From the NCBI GenBank assembly GCA_964444365.1, contig CAYUHJ010000003.1, positions 1-64,000 on the forward strand: 64,000 bases of DNA, written 5' to 3'. The notes under the pieces were generated by a model, which worked only from the letters and a program-made list of their open reading frames with translations, did not search any database and was not told where the DNA came from. Source of the DNA: CAYUHJ01 sp964444365 (lineage in GTDB: Bacteria > Planctomycetota > Planctomycetia > Gemmatales > Gemmataceae). The position numbers and the translations under genes were made by a program. Shown here piece by piece: positions 15,524 to 23,488 of this stretch (position 1 is its first letter; each line of letters begins with the position of its first letter).

Positions 15524-16438
15524 ATGCCGAACCGTAAAAAAGCCACCATCGTCGGCGTCTTCGAGACCCGCGGCCGCGCCGAGCAAGCGATTGCCGACCT
15601 CAAGTCCGCCGGCTTCTCCGACCGGCAAATCGGGATGGTTTCCCGCAACGCCGAAGGGAAACTCGTCGACAAGAACGACGAAACCCTCGCGGAAGAAGGG
15701 GCCGTCACCGGGGCGGTCGCGGGGGCCGGGGCCGGGGCGCTGATCGGCGCGGGCGTGCTCGCCGGCGTCATTCCCGTCGTCGGCCCGGTCCTGGCCGTCG
15801 GGGCCCTCGGCACGCTCCTGCTCAACGCCGCGGGCGGCGCTGCCCTCGTCGGCATCGCCGGGGCCCTCATCGGCTGGGGCATCCCGGAAGAAGACGCCGC
15901 CTACTACGAAAGTGAAGTCGTCGCGGGCCGCTACCTCGTGACCGTCGAAGCGAACGGCCGGGCGGACGAGGCACGAGCCGTCCTCAACAAGCACGGCGGG
16001 TTCGACAGCACCAACCGGCCGACGACCGCGGCCCGCCCGGCCGCGTCGCGTTCGTCCGGCGCGGACCACGTCGTCGAAGTGAAGGAAGAAGAACTCCGCG
16101 CCAGCAAGCAGACCGTCGAGGCGGGCGAGGTGCAGGTCCGGAAAGAAGTCCACACCGACCGCAAGACGGTGACGGTGCCGGTCGAGCGGGAAGAACTTGT
16201 CGTCGAGCGTCGGCCGGCCAACCGTAAGGCACACGCCGGCGACATCTCCACCGAGGAGATCCGCATCCCGCTCAAGGAAGAAACCGTGACGGTGACCAAG
16301 GACACCGTGGTGAAGGAAGAAGTCGCCGTCGGCAAGCGAAAGGTCCGCGAGGACAAGACGGTGTCGGCGGACGTGAAGCGGGAAGAAGTCGTCGTCGAAA
16401 GCGAAGGCAAGGCCCGCGTGCGGCAGACGAAGAAGTAA
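15524..16438 (+). CDS. YsnF/DUF2382-type stress protein
   Basis: 304 aa. Residues ~5-50 look like the general-stress-protein 17M domain (IVGVFETRGRAEQAIADLKSAGF). A Gly/Ala-rich hydrophobic hairpin (~60-125) follows, as in glycine-zipper segments. Residues ~180-300 match the YsnF (DUF2382) domain with its alternating charged strands: VEVKEEELRASKQTVEAGEV and VPVEREELVVERRP. Homologues are induced by stress in Bacillus and Deinococcus-like bacteria, but the biochemical role is unknown. A sigma-54-type promoter is directly upstream and a strong terminator directly downstream, so it is probably transcribed alone. Confidence 0.88.
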   Translation: MPNRKKATIVGVFETRGRAEQAIADLKSAGFSDRQIGMVSRNAEGKLVDKNDETLAEEGAVTGAVAGAGAGALIGAGVLAGVIPVVGPVLAVGALGTLLLNAAGGAALVGIAGALIGWGIPEEDAAYYESEVVAGRYLVTVEANGRADEARAVLNKHGGFDSTNRPTTAARPAASRSSGADHVVEVKEEELRASKQTVEAGEVQVRKEVHTDRKTVTVPVEREELVVERRPANRKAHAGDISTEEIRIPLKEETVTVTKDTVVKEEVAVGKRKVREDKTVSADVKREEVVVESEGKARVRQTKK

Positions 16439-16455
16439 GCGATTCCCAACGACCG

Positions 16456-16490
16456 CCGCGGCCCCGTGAGGTTCACTCACGGGGCCGCGG
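16456..16490. terminator. Bidirectional intrinsic terminator
   Basis: A 15-bp perfect stem (16456-16470 with 16476-16490) and the five-base loop GTTCA, followed by a short GGGCTTTCCC tract. It lies between the convergent ends of the YsnF-type gene and hldA, 17 and 11 nt from the stops. Confidence 0.8.
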
Positions 16491-16501
16491 CGGGCTTTCC
16501 C

Positions 16502-17497
16502 TTACGCCGCGCGGCTCGCCTTCGCGGTTCCGTTCATCGCGGCCGTCCGGAGTTCCTCGAAGGCACACGTCGCGGTGCCGACCTTCCCGACCACGACCGC
16601 GGCGGCGAGGCTGGCGAGCCGGCACGCGGTCGGGAGCGGCGCGCCGACCGCGAGGGACAGGGCGATCGTGCCCGCGACGGTGTCGCCGGCCCCGGTCACG
16701 TCGTACACTTCGCGGGCCTGGGCGGGGACGTGGAACGCATCCCGGTGGGGCTCGAACAGCGACATGCCGTGCGGCCCGCGGGTGACGAGCACGGCCGTGT
16801 CCGGGCCGAGGACGGCCCGCAGGTCCGCCCCGGCCCGGTCCACGTCGGCGTCCGTTCGCAGGTCGCGGTTCAGCACCTTGCCGGCTTCCAACTGGTTCGG
16901 CTTCACCAGCGTCGCGCCGCGGTACTTGGCGTAATCGGTCCCCTTCGGGTCGACGACCACCGGCACCCCGGCGTCCCGCGCCCGGGCGATCAGCCGCGTC
17001 ACGAACCCCGGCGTGATGACGCCCTTGCCGTAATCCGACACGACGCACGCGCGGACGCCGGGGAGCACCTCGCCGACTTGGCCCAGTAGTGCGTCGGCGA
17101 CGGCGTCCGCGATCGGGCCGGGTTGCTCCGTGTCGATCCGCACGACCTGCTGGCTGTGCGCCAGGATCCGCGTCTTCGTCGTCGTGGGGCGGGCCGCGTC
17201 CCGGACGACGGGGTCCGTGCCGACGCCCTTTTCCCGCAGAATGTCGCACACCCGCCCGCCGTCCGCGTCGTCGCCGACGACGCCGGCGATGACCGGGTGC
17301 CCGCCGAGCGCCGCCACGTTCGCGGCCGTGTTGGCGGCCCCGCCCGCGGTGAACGTGCGCTTCTGCACCTCGACGACCGGCACCGGCGCTTCGGGCGAGA
17401 TGCGGTGGACGTGGCCCCAGACGAACTCGTCGAGCATCAGGTCGCCGACGACGAGCACCGGGCAGCCGCGGAAGCGGGCGAGAATCTCAGCGGACAT
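16502..17497 (-). CDS. hldA: D-glycero-beta-D-manno-heptose 7-phosphate kinase
   Basis: 331 aa, matching the N-terminal half of the bifunctional HldE (RfaE domain I). PfkB-type motifs are clear: GGAANTAANVAALGG near the start and DVTGAGDTVAGTIALSLAVG near the end; VVSDYGKGV and DPKGTDYAKYRGATLVKPNQ are typical of HldE. It phosphorylates heptose 7-phosphate at C1. The adenylyltransferase half is a separate gene 12 nt upstream (hldC), the split arrangement known from some other bacteria. It is the last gene of the glycan cluster. Confidence 0.93.
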   Translation of the reverse strand: MSAEILARFRGCPVLVVGDLMLDEFVWGHVHRISPEAPVPVVEVQKRTFTAGGAANTAANVAALGGHPVIAGVVGDDADGGRVCDILREKGVGTDPVVRDAARPTTTKTRILAHSQQVVRIDTEQPGPIADAVADALLGQVGEVLPGVRACVVSDYGKGVITPGFVTRLIARARDAGVPVVVDPKGTDYAKYRGATLVKPNQLEAGKVLNRDLRTDADVDRAGADLRAVLGPDTAVLVTRGPHGMSLFEPHRDAFHVPAQAREVYDVTGAGDTVAGTIALSLAVGAPLPTACRLASLAAAVVVGKVGTATCAFEELRTAAMNGTAKASRAA

Positions 17498-17509
17498 GCG
17501 GTTCCCTCG

Positions 17510-18004
17510 TCAGGACGTTTCGCGGATGCGGGTCAGCACGTCCGTCGTGGACACGCCGGGCACCAGCGGCAGGTACGCGACCCGTCCGCCATACCCTTCT
17601 ACGACCGCGCGTTCCGGCACCGGCCGACCGTGCGGCGGGGCGTACTCGGCCCCCTTGCAGTGGACGTCCGGCTTCAACTTCGTCAGCGACTCGACCGGCG
17701 TGTTCTCGTCGAAGATCACCACGAAGTCGACGCATTCGAGGGCGGCCAGCATCGCGGCCCGCTCGCGCTCGCCCATGATCGGACGGCTCGGCCCCTTGTA
17801 CGCCTTCACGGAACGGTCCGAGTTCACGCCGACGACCAGGACATCCCCGAGGGCACGGGCTTGTTCCAGGCTCGAAACGTGGCCGGGGTGGAGCAGGTCG
17901 AACGTGCCGTTGGTCCAAACTACGACCTTCCCCGCGGCCTTCGCGGCGTCGCGGGCCGCCAGAAGTGTCGGCCAGTCGGCGAGTTTTTCGCGGGGTTTCC
18001 ACAT
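17510..18004 (-). CDS. hldC: Heptose 1-phosphate adenylyltransferase
   Basis: 164 aa from the ATG at 18004; residues upstream of it in the frame would come from a family A palindrome. Nucleotidyltransferase motifs: TNGTFDLLHPGHVSSLEQA and VGVNSDRSVKAYKGPSRP; the C-terminal LPLVPGVSTTDVLTRI is typical of RfaE domain II. It makes ADP-D-glycero-manno-heptose from heptose 1-phosphate and ATP. It lies directly upstream of hldA and downstream of hldD. Confidence 0.93.
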   Translation of the reverse strand: MWKPREKLADWPTLLAARDAAKAAGKVVVWTNGTFDLLHPGHVSSLEQARALGDVLVVGVNSDRSVKAYKGPSRPIMGERERAAMLAALECVDFVVIFDENTPVESLTKLKPDVHCKGAEYAPPHGRPVPERAVVEGYGGRVAYLPLVPGVSTTDVLTRIRETS

Positions 18005-18014
18005 GATCGAAATC

Positions 18015-18109
18015 AACCCCTCCCCCAACCCCTCCCCGAAGCGGAGAGGGGAGCCAAACGCTTCTGATTCCCCCTCTCCGCTTCGGGGAGGGGGTTAGGG
18101 GGAGGGGTT
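18015..18109. repeat. Palindromic repeat, family A copy 2
   Basis: AACCCCTCCCCCAACCCC and CCCCGAAGCGGAGAGGGG arms mirrored by CCCCTCTCCGCTTCGGGG and GGGGGAGGGGTT. It starts 6 nt after the hldD stop (leftward gene) and ends 10 nt before the hldC start codon, so it fills the hldD-hldC gap. Confidence 0.92.
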
Positions 18110-18115
18110 GCCCTC

Positions 18116-19087
18116 TCAGTCCCCTGGCACCGCGGACTCCAGGAACTTCACCGTTTCGCGCACGCCCGCTTCCAGCGAAGTCGCCGGCACACCGCACCCC
18201 GCAGCACGCAACTTCGATACATCCGCCCGCGTGTAGTTCTGGTACTGCTTCGCCAGGTCCGCCGGCATCGGGATGAACTCGATCACCGGCTCGCGGCCCA
18301 TCGCGGCGAACGTCGCCTTCGCCAGATCGAGGAACGTCCGCGGGGTGCCGGTGCCGGAGTTGAACAGCCCGTTGCCGTGATCGTGTTGACCCAGCCAGAG
18401 CAGGTGTTCGACGCAATCGTTGACGAAGACAAAGTCCCGCAACTGGCCGCCATCCGGGTACGCGGGGTCGGTGGATTTGAAGAGTTTCACCTTGCCCGTG
18501 CGAAGAATTTGCCGGTGCGAGTGGTACACCATGCTGGCCATGCGGCCCTTATGGGCTTCGCGCGGGCCGTACACGTTGAAGAATTTGACTCCTGCCCATC
18601 GACCGGGGGGTTGCTTGCCGTTTGCGACTTCGCTCAAGGCCCAGATATCGAAATCGTTCTTGCTTTTGCCGTACAGATTCAACGGCTCCAGGCTCGACGG
18701 TGGGGTGCGGTCGTCGAACCCCTTCGCGCCGTCGCCGTAGGTGGCCGCGCTGGACGCATACACGAACGGCGACGCGTTCCGGGAGCACCACTCCCACAGG
18801 CGCTTCGTGTACTCGATGTTGTTCCGCGTGAGGTAGTCCCAGTCGGTTTCCGTCGTGGAACTGCACGCCCCGAGGTGGTAGACCGCTTCGGGCTTCACGG
18901 TGCCCGCGGCGAGTTCTTCCAGGAAGTGATCGTGCCGCAGGAACTGGAATCGCGTCAGCCCGCCGAAATTCATCGCCTTCATCGGCGTGAGGGCGTCGTC
19001 GACGAGCAGCAAGTCCGCCCCCGTTCCCGCGAGGCGGTGGGCGAGGTTCGACCCGATAAACCCGGCGGCCCCGGTGACGGCGATCAT
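18116..19087 (-). CDS. hldD: ADP-L-glycero-D-manno-heptose 6-epimerase
   Basis: 323 aa. It is an extended short-chain dehydrogenase: the NADP-binding site TGAAGFIG is at 5-12 and the catalytic pair Y139-x3-K143 lies in YGKSKND. HLGACSSTTE, YASSAATYGDG and FNVYGPREAHKGRMASM are signatures of HldD/RfaD. It inverts C6 of ADP-heptose to give the L-glycero-D-manno form used in lipopolysaccharide cores and other surface glycans. With gmhA, hldA and hldC in the same cluster, the pathway is complete except for the phosphatase GmhB. Confidence 0.97.
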   Translation of the reverse strand: MIAVTGAAGFIGSNLAHRLAGTGADLLLVDDALTPMKAMNFGGLTRFQFLRHDHFLEELAAGTVKPEAVYHLGACSSTTETDWDYLTRNNIEYTKRLWEWCSRNASPFVYASSAATYGDGAKGFDDRTPPSSLEPLNLYGKSKNDFDIWALSEVANGKQPPGRWAGVKFFNVYGPREAHKGRMASMVYHSHRQILRTGKVKLFKSTDPAYPDGGQLRDFVFVNDCVEHLLWLGQHDHGNGLFNSGTGTPRTFLDLAKATFAAMGREPVIEFIPMPADLAKQYQNYTRADVSKLRAAGCGVPATSLEAGVRETVKFLESAVPGD

Positions 19088-19174
19088 GCTGGCCCTCGTC
19101 CGACGCGGTGCGGAAGGGCCACACCCTAATCAGGAAGCCGGCCCGCGGTCAACCGCACCCTTGAGCCTCCAATT

Positions 19175-19234
19175 CTTGTGGCACCGGCCTCTGGCCGGTG
19201 CGAGGCTTCACCGGCCAGAGGCCGGAGCTACAAG
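19175..19234. repeat. Palindromic repeat, family G
   Basis: CTTGTGGCACCGGCCTCTGG pairs with CCAGAGGCCGGAGCTACAAG across a short centre. The right part overlaps the 3' end of the glycosyltransferase at 19208: its stop codon and last eight or so residues lie inside the repeat. Confidence 0.85.
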
Positions 19235-20233
19235 AAAACGGTCCTCCTGGGGTGCCGGCGGTGTCAGCCTTGCCTTCAGCCGCCACGCCGCGTCGAATGC
19301 CGAACGCAACACGCCGACGCCCGGCCGCGGTCGCTTCGCGTACGGACCGTATTCCCCGGCCACGGCGTCGTACAGCCCCTCGATCACCGCGTCCGCACTT
19401 TCGCGGAACCCGCCCTCCCGCTCGGCGGAGTAGCGGTGCCAGGAGTACCGCAGGTGGTGGCCGAACGACCGCAGCTTGCCGCGCGACCCGCGGCGGTGGC
19501 CGTGCCGGGCGATCAGCTTGACGAGGTTTCGCGCGTCGAAGTACCGCTGGAGGCGCTTCCCCTCGCGCTGGAACGTGCTCGACCCCTTGTGCCAGACGAG
19601 GGCTTCCGCGAGGACGCCGTTGCGGAACCCGGCCCGCTGCGACCGCAGGCAAAAATCGGACTCTTCGTGGATGAGGAAGAAGTCCTCGTCGATCAACCCG
19701 ATGTGTTCGACGACTTCCCGCCGCACCATCAGGCAGCAGCCGTTGACGATGTCCACGTCCGAAACGTGCGGGATTTCGCGCGAATCGAGCGGCACCGGGG
19801 ACCGCTGGAAGAAGCCGGGGCGGTCCGGGCGGTTGAACGCGACGCCGTCGGTCTGCACCTCGCACGGCGGGTCCATGAAGCGGATCACCGGGCCGATGAT
19901 GCCGAACTCCGGGTGCGATTCCGCGGCCGCGACGAGCCGGGCGATCAGGTCCGGTGACACCGTGGTGTCATTGTTCAGCAGCACGACGAGGTCCGCCCCG
20001 CGGTCGAGCGCGAACCGCAGCCCGAGGTTGTTCCCGCCGGCCCACCCGCCGTTGACTTCGGAGCGAACAACGTGAATTCCCGGAAATTCTTCGCGCAGTT
20101 GCGGGGCCGGGTCCGGGGTCGAGGCGTTGTCCACCACGACGACCGACGCGGGCTGCCCGGCGAGCGACCGCAGGCAGGCGCGGGTGTCGGCGGTGCCGTT
20201 GAAGTTGACGAGGACCACCCAGGTGTTCGGCAC
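19208..20233 (-). CDS. Glycosyltransferase family 2, rhamnosyltransferase-like
   Basis: 341 aa from the GTG at 20233 (VPNTWVVLVNFNGTADT). The GT-A start VVLVNFNG, VVVDNASTPD, GWAGGNNLGLRFA and the metal site LLNNDTT followed by GFFLIHEE-type FFLIHEESDFCLR place it with the WbbL/rhamnosyltransferase type of GT2. The frame upstream of the GTG comes from palindrome H, so it is not counted. The last residues (VAPASGR) and the stop come from palindrome G, suggesting that the repeat replaced or extended the original 3' end. Part of the surface-glycan cluster. Confidence 0.9.
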   Translation of the reverse strand: MPNTWVVLVNFNGTADTRACLRSLAGQPASVVVVDNASTPDPAPQLREEFPGIHVVRSEVNGGWAGGNNLGLRFALDRGADLVVLLNNDTTVSPDLIARLVAAAESHPEFGIIGPVIRFMDPPCEVQTDGVAFNRPDRPGFFQRSPVPLDSREIPHVSDVDIVNGCCLMVRREVVEHIGLIDEDFFLIHEESDFCLRSQRAGFRNGVLAEALVWHKGSSTFQREGKRLQRYFDARNLVKLIARHGHRRGSRGKLRSFGHHLRYSWHRYSAEREGGFRESADAVIEGLYDAVAGEYGPYAKRPRPGVGVLRSAFDAAWRLKARLTPPAPQEDRFLVAPASGR

Positions 20234-20253
20234 GGGATTCTCCCAAAAACGCC

Positions 20254-20321
20254 CGTGTAGCCGGGACGCGACAGCGGAGCGCGGTGGCACAAGCGCTCCG
20301 CTGTCGCGTCGCGGCTACACG
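20254..20321. repeat. Palindromic repeat, family H
   Basis: CGTGTAGCCGGGACGCGACA at 20254 pairs with TGTCGCGTCGCGGCTACACG ending at 20321; the inner GCGGAGCG/CGCTCCGC parts pair too. It fills the gap between two glycosyltransferase genes, and its right end carries the GTG-TAG end of the upstream one. Confidence 0.9.
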
Positions 20322-21301
20322 GTGACGGATCGTTTCAGCCCGCGAATCCCCCGCAACGCCGGCTCCGGCAGGTGGCACGCGAGCCAGTACGCCGCCGTTC
20401 GCGGGTGCAGGTTCCCCGCCCGCATTGCCCCGGCGAATCGCTCGCGGGCGTCGCCGAACTCGCCTTTGTCGTAAGCCTGATATGCGAGGTGGAACAATTC
20501 GCCACGGAGCCGGGAACGGATCAGCGTCCGCTGCTCCGCCGTGAGCGGGGCCCGGCGCAGCGCGTTGCGGAGCGCCTGGCAGAACCCGCGGGCGAACCGC
20601 TCCTCGGCGTTCCGCGACATGCCGCCGGCGTGGACGTAGTACCGGGCCAGGGGCGCGTCCATCGCGCCGACGGTCGTCCGGCACGCGACCCGCAGCCACA
20701 GGTCCCAGTCCTCGGCCTCGCGCATGGCCGGGTCGAACCCCCCGGCCGCCTCGAACGCCTCCCGGCGGAGGATCGCCGCGCACACCGACCACTGGTTCCG
20801 CTCGACGACCTTGCGGTAGAAGGCGGTCCGGTCGAACACCCGGAAGCCGGGTTCCGGCGCGGACCCGGGGACGCCGGCGAACCGGTCGCCCCCGAGCCGG
20901 TGGTTGAGCGAGTACCGGCCGTCGCGGTCGTTGCCGATGAGCGTGTCGCCGAACACCAGCCCGACGTCCGGGTGCCGGTCGAGCAGCCCGACCGCCGCCG
21001 CCGGCGCGCCCGCGGCCCACTCGTCGTCGCAGTCGAGGAACCCGACGTACCGCCCGGTGCTGACCGCGAACCCCTTGTTCTTGGCGGTCGTCGGCGTGCC
21101 CGTGTTGGGCTGCCACAGGTAGACCGCGGCCGGGTCGGTGGCGGCCACGACCTCGGCGGTGTCGTCCGTACTGCCGTCGTCCGAGACGATGATTTCCAGG
21201 TCCGGGACGCCCGAATGCCGCAGGGACCGCAGGCAGTCCCGCACGAACCCGGAGCGGTTGTACGTCGGGATGACGACGCTGAGCGACGGCCGGTCGGTCA
21301 C
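20315..21301 (-). CDS. Glycosyltransferase family 2
   Basis: 328 aa from the GTG at 21301, which overlaps the TGA of the preceding gene by 4 nt (GTGA). GT-A motifs: LSVVIPTYNR, IIVSDDGSTDDT, NTGTPTTAKNKG and the DxD-type FLDCDDEW at about residue 95; EAEDWDLWLRV is the usual GT2 acceptor-side motif. A C-terminal ~80-residue helical part (RTLIRSRLRGELFHLAYQAY) looks like a TPR-like tail. The larger upstream frame is the antiparallel of nothing useful and is ignored. Sugar specificity unknown. The stop codon is supplied by palindrome H. Confidence 0.9.
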   Translation of the reverse strand: MTDRPSLSVVIPTYNRSGFVRDCLRSLRHSGVPDLEIIVSDDGSTDDTAEVVAATDPAAVYLWQPNTGTPTTAKNKGFAVSTGRYVGFLDCDDEWAAGAPAAAVGLLDRHPDVGLVFGDTLIGNDRDGRYSLNHRLGGDRFAGVPGSAPEPGFRVFDRTAFYRKVVERNQWSVCAAILRREAFEAAGGFDPAMREAEDWDLWLRVACRTTVGAMDAPLARYYVHAGGMSRNAEERFARGFCQALRNALRRAPLTAEQRTLIRSRLRGELFHLAYQAYDKGEFGDARERFAGAMRAGNLHPRTAAYWLACHLPEPALRGIRGLKRSVTV

Positions 21302-22479
21302 GATGGTGCCCCCGCGAGTAGACGACGGTCGGTAGTCGGAGCGGGCCGGCGGACGGAGCGGAGCAGTTCGTCCCAGCGGTCGAACGCCGCCTCCCGGTCG
21401 TGGGCCGCGACCGCGGCTTGCCGGGCCGCCGTGCCGAGGTCGCGCAGCGGCCGCGGGTCGCGGATCGCCTCCCGCAGCGCGGCCGCATACTCCGCTTCGC
21501 CGACGAGTCGCCCGGTGACGCCGTCGGCGATGACTTCGTGGTGGCTGTTCCGGTAGCGGACCCCGTCCGCCCGAACGGCAAGGGTCGGCAACCCGCGGGC
21601 CATCGCTTCCAGCACGACCAGGGCGGAGTTCTCCAGCCGGCTGGGGAAGACGAAGGCGTCCGCGGACTCGTAGAACCGGCCCACGTCGTCGCGGTGGCCG
21701 TGGAACGTGACGCGGTCGGCGAGCCCGGCGGCTCGCGCTTCCAGGCTCGCCCGCTCCGGGCCGTCGCCGACGACGTCGAGGGTCCAGGCCAGGTCCCGCA
21801 GGCCCGCGAGCACGTCGAGCAGGAACGGCAGGTTCTTCGACGGGATCAGTCGGCCGACCGCGAGGAGCCGGACCGGCCGCCCGGCTCCCGGCTCGGGACG
21901 GGGTGGCGGCGGGGGCGGGACTTCGACCGCGGGCGGGATGACCGTGAACCGCGTCGCGGCCGGCAGGCGGTAGAACTGGCGCAGCGCGTCGACGTTGCCT
22001 TGCGTGAACCGCACGGTGGTGTCGGCGTGCCGCAGCGCCCACCGCTCGGCCCGGTACTGGACCTCGAAGCCCGCCCGGGCCAGCAGCCCGGTGGCCGTGC
22101 CCGCGACCTCTTCCGGGGCGATCCGGGCGTGCGGCAGGTAGACCATCCCCGCGGACGGCCACCGCTTCCGGAGCGGGCGGACGCAGACGGCGGGGCTGCA
22201 CACGACCGCGGCCGGGCGGCGCAGCCGGACCCCGAGCAGCCGCCGCTCCCACTCGGCCCAGGCGAGCACCGGGGCCACCCGCCAGACGGCGGGCCACTCC
22301 GCGAACGCCGGCTTCGGGACGCGGACCACCTCGCACGCCCCGTCCACCTTCGGGGAGGCGTCGTGACACAGGACCGTCACGTCGTGCCCCCGGGCCGTCA
22401 GGCCGAGGGCGAGGTCTTCCGTGTACGCGTCGGCTCCGCCGGACCGGTTCGCGTACCAGTTCACGAGAAGGGTTCGCAC
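21298..22479 (-). CDS. Glycosyltransferase family 4
   Basis: 393 aa from the GTG at 22479. The N-terminal donor-side motif NRSGGADAYTEDLALGL, LLAVGRLIPSKNL in the middle and the E-x7-E signature ENSALVVLEAMARGLPTLAV near the end are all intact. A PPPPPPRP stretch links the two Rossmann domains. It overlaps the next gene downstream by 4 nt and starts 1 nt after the previous one, so translation is probably coupled. It likely adds a sugar to the heptose-containing glycan made by this cluster. Confidence 0.92.
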   Translation of the reverse strand: MRTLLVNWYANRSGGADAYTEDLALGLTARGHDVTVLCHDASPKVDGACEVVRVPKPAFAEWPAVWRVAPVLAWAEWERRLLGVRLRRPAAVVCSPAVCVRPLRKRWPSAGMVYLPHARIAPEEVAGTATGLLARAGFEVQYRAERWALRHADTTVRFTQGNVDALRQFYRLPAATRFTVIPPAVEVPPPPPPRPEPGAGRPVRLLAVGRLIPSKNLPFLLDVLAGLRDLAWTLDVVGDGPERASLEARAAGLADRVTFHGHRDDVGRFYESADAFVFPSRLENSALVVLEAMARGLPTLAVRADGVRYRNSHHEVIADGVTGRLVGEAEYAAALREAIRDPRPLRDLGTAARQAAVAAHDREAAFDRWDELLRSVRRPAPTTDRRLLAGAPS

Positions 22480-22480
22480 G

Positions 22481-23488
22481 TCACGCGGCCCTCGCGGGGA
22501 ACAGCTTGCGGCGGACGCCCGCCACGGCCCGGCCGGCGACGCGGTCCCAGCGCATCTGCTCCGGGTCGACGGCGCGGGCCAAACTCACCCACCGCAGGAA
22601 CGCGGCGCGGGTCGGCCCGCACTCTTCCGCCCGAGCCAGGCACAGGCTTCGCAACCGGCCGCGGAACGTGGAATCGACGGTGGGCAGGAACCGCGTCCAC
22701 ACCGCCCGCAACGCGGACTCCCCGTCCCGGGTCAGGCTCGCCGAGTCGCCTGTGTACGCCTCGTAGAACGTGTCCGCCTCGGAGGCGGTCGTCGCGAATC
22801 CGCTTCGCACCAGGTGTCGCCGGCTGATTTCGCGGGCGCGTTCGGAGCCCTTGTTCGCCGCCGTGATCGTGATGTTCGTCCCGTGCCAGCGGTAGCTCAG
22901 CAGGGTCGTCGGAAGGTTCGCGAACTGGCCCCTCGCCGACAGCCGGCACCACATGTCGTAGTCCTGGCACGACGGGAACGCCGGGTCGTACCCGCCGACC
23001 GCGACGAGGTCGGCCGTGCGAACCATGCTGCCGGGGTGGGGCAACGACGAGTTGGTGAGGAGCCGGAAGCGGATCGTCGCGTCGTCGGGGGCGTATTCGA
23101 CCTTGCCGAGCGGTCGGCCGGCCGCGTCGATCCGCTCCATCTGGCAGCCGACCGCAACGACTTCGGGGTGTCGGTCCAGAAACCCGACTTGCTCCGCGAG
23201 GCGTTCCGGGCGGCAGACGTCGTCGGCGTCCATGATCGCGAGGTACTCGCCGGTCGCGAGTTCGAGGCCGCGGTTGCGGGCGGTGGAAACCCCGGCGTTG
23301 GCTTGCCTCACGGCCCGGACGCGGTCGCTGTACGCACTCAGGATGGCCGCTGTGTCGTCGGTGCTGCCGTCGTCGACGACGATGACCTCGTGCGGCGGCA
23401 GCGTCTGGTTCAGGGCGGAATCGATTGCTTCCGCGAGGAACGTGCCGCAGTTGTAAGTCGCGATGACGACGCTGACGCGGGAACTCAC
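22481..23488 (-). CDS. Glycosyltransferase family 2
   Basis: 335 aa from the GTG at 23488 (VSSRVSVVIATYNCGTF), overlapping the previous gene's stop by 4 nt. Motifs: SVVIATYN, VIVVDDGSTDDT, NAGVSTARNRGLELATGEYL and the metal-binding IMDADDVCRPERL; PSCQDYDMWCRL is the usual later motif. The ~100-residue C-terminus is helical and basic. No membrane segment. One of five glycosyltransferases in the cluster. Its Shine-Dalgarno-like site (AAGGGGTG) lies within the tail of the previous gene. Confidence 0.9.
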   Translation of the reverse strand: MSSRVSVVIATYNCGTFLAEAIDSALNQTLPPHEVIVVDDGSTDDTAAILSAYSDRVRAVRQANAGVSTARNRGLELATGEYLAIMDADDVCRPERLAEQVGFLDRHPEVVAVGCQMERIDAAGRPLGKVEYAPDDATIRFRLLTNSSLPHPGSMVRTADLVAVGGYDPAFPSCQDYDMWCRLSARGQFANLPTTLLSYRWHGTNITITAANKGSERAREISRRHLVRSGFATTASEADTFYEAYTGDSASLTRDGESALRAVWTRFLPTVDSTFRGRLRSLCLARAEECGPTRAAFLRWVSLARAVDPEQMRWDRVAGRAVAGVRRKLFPARAA

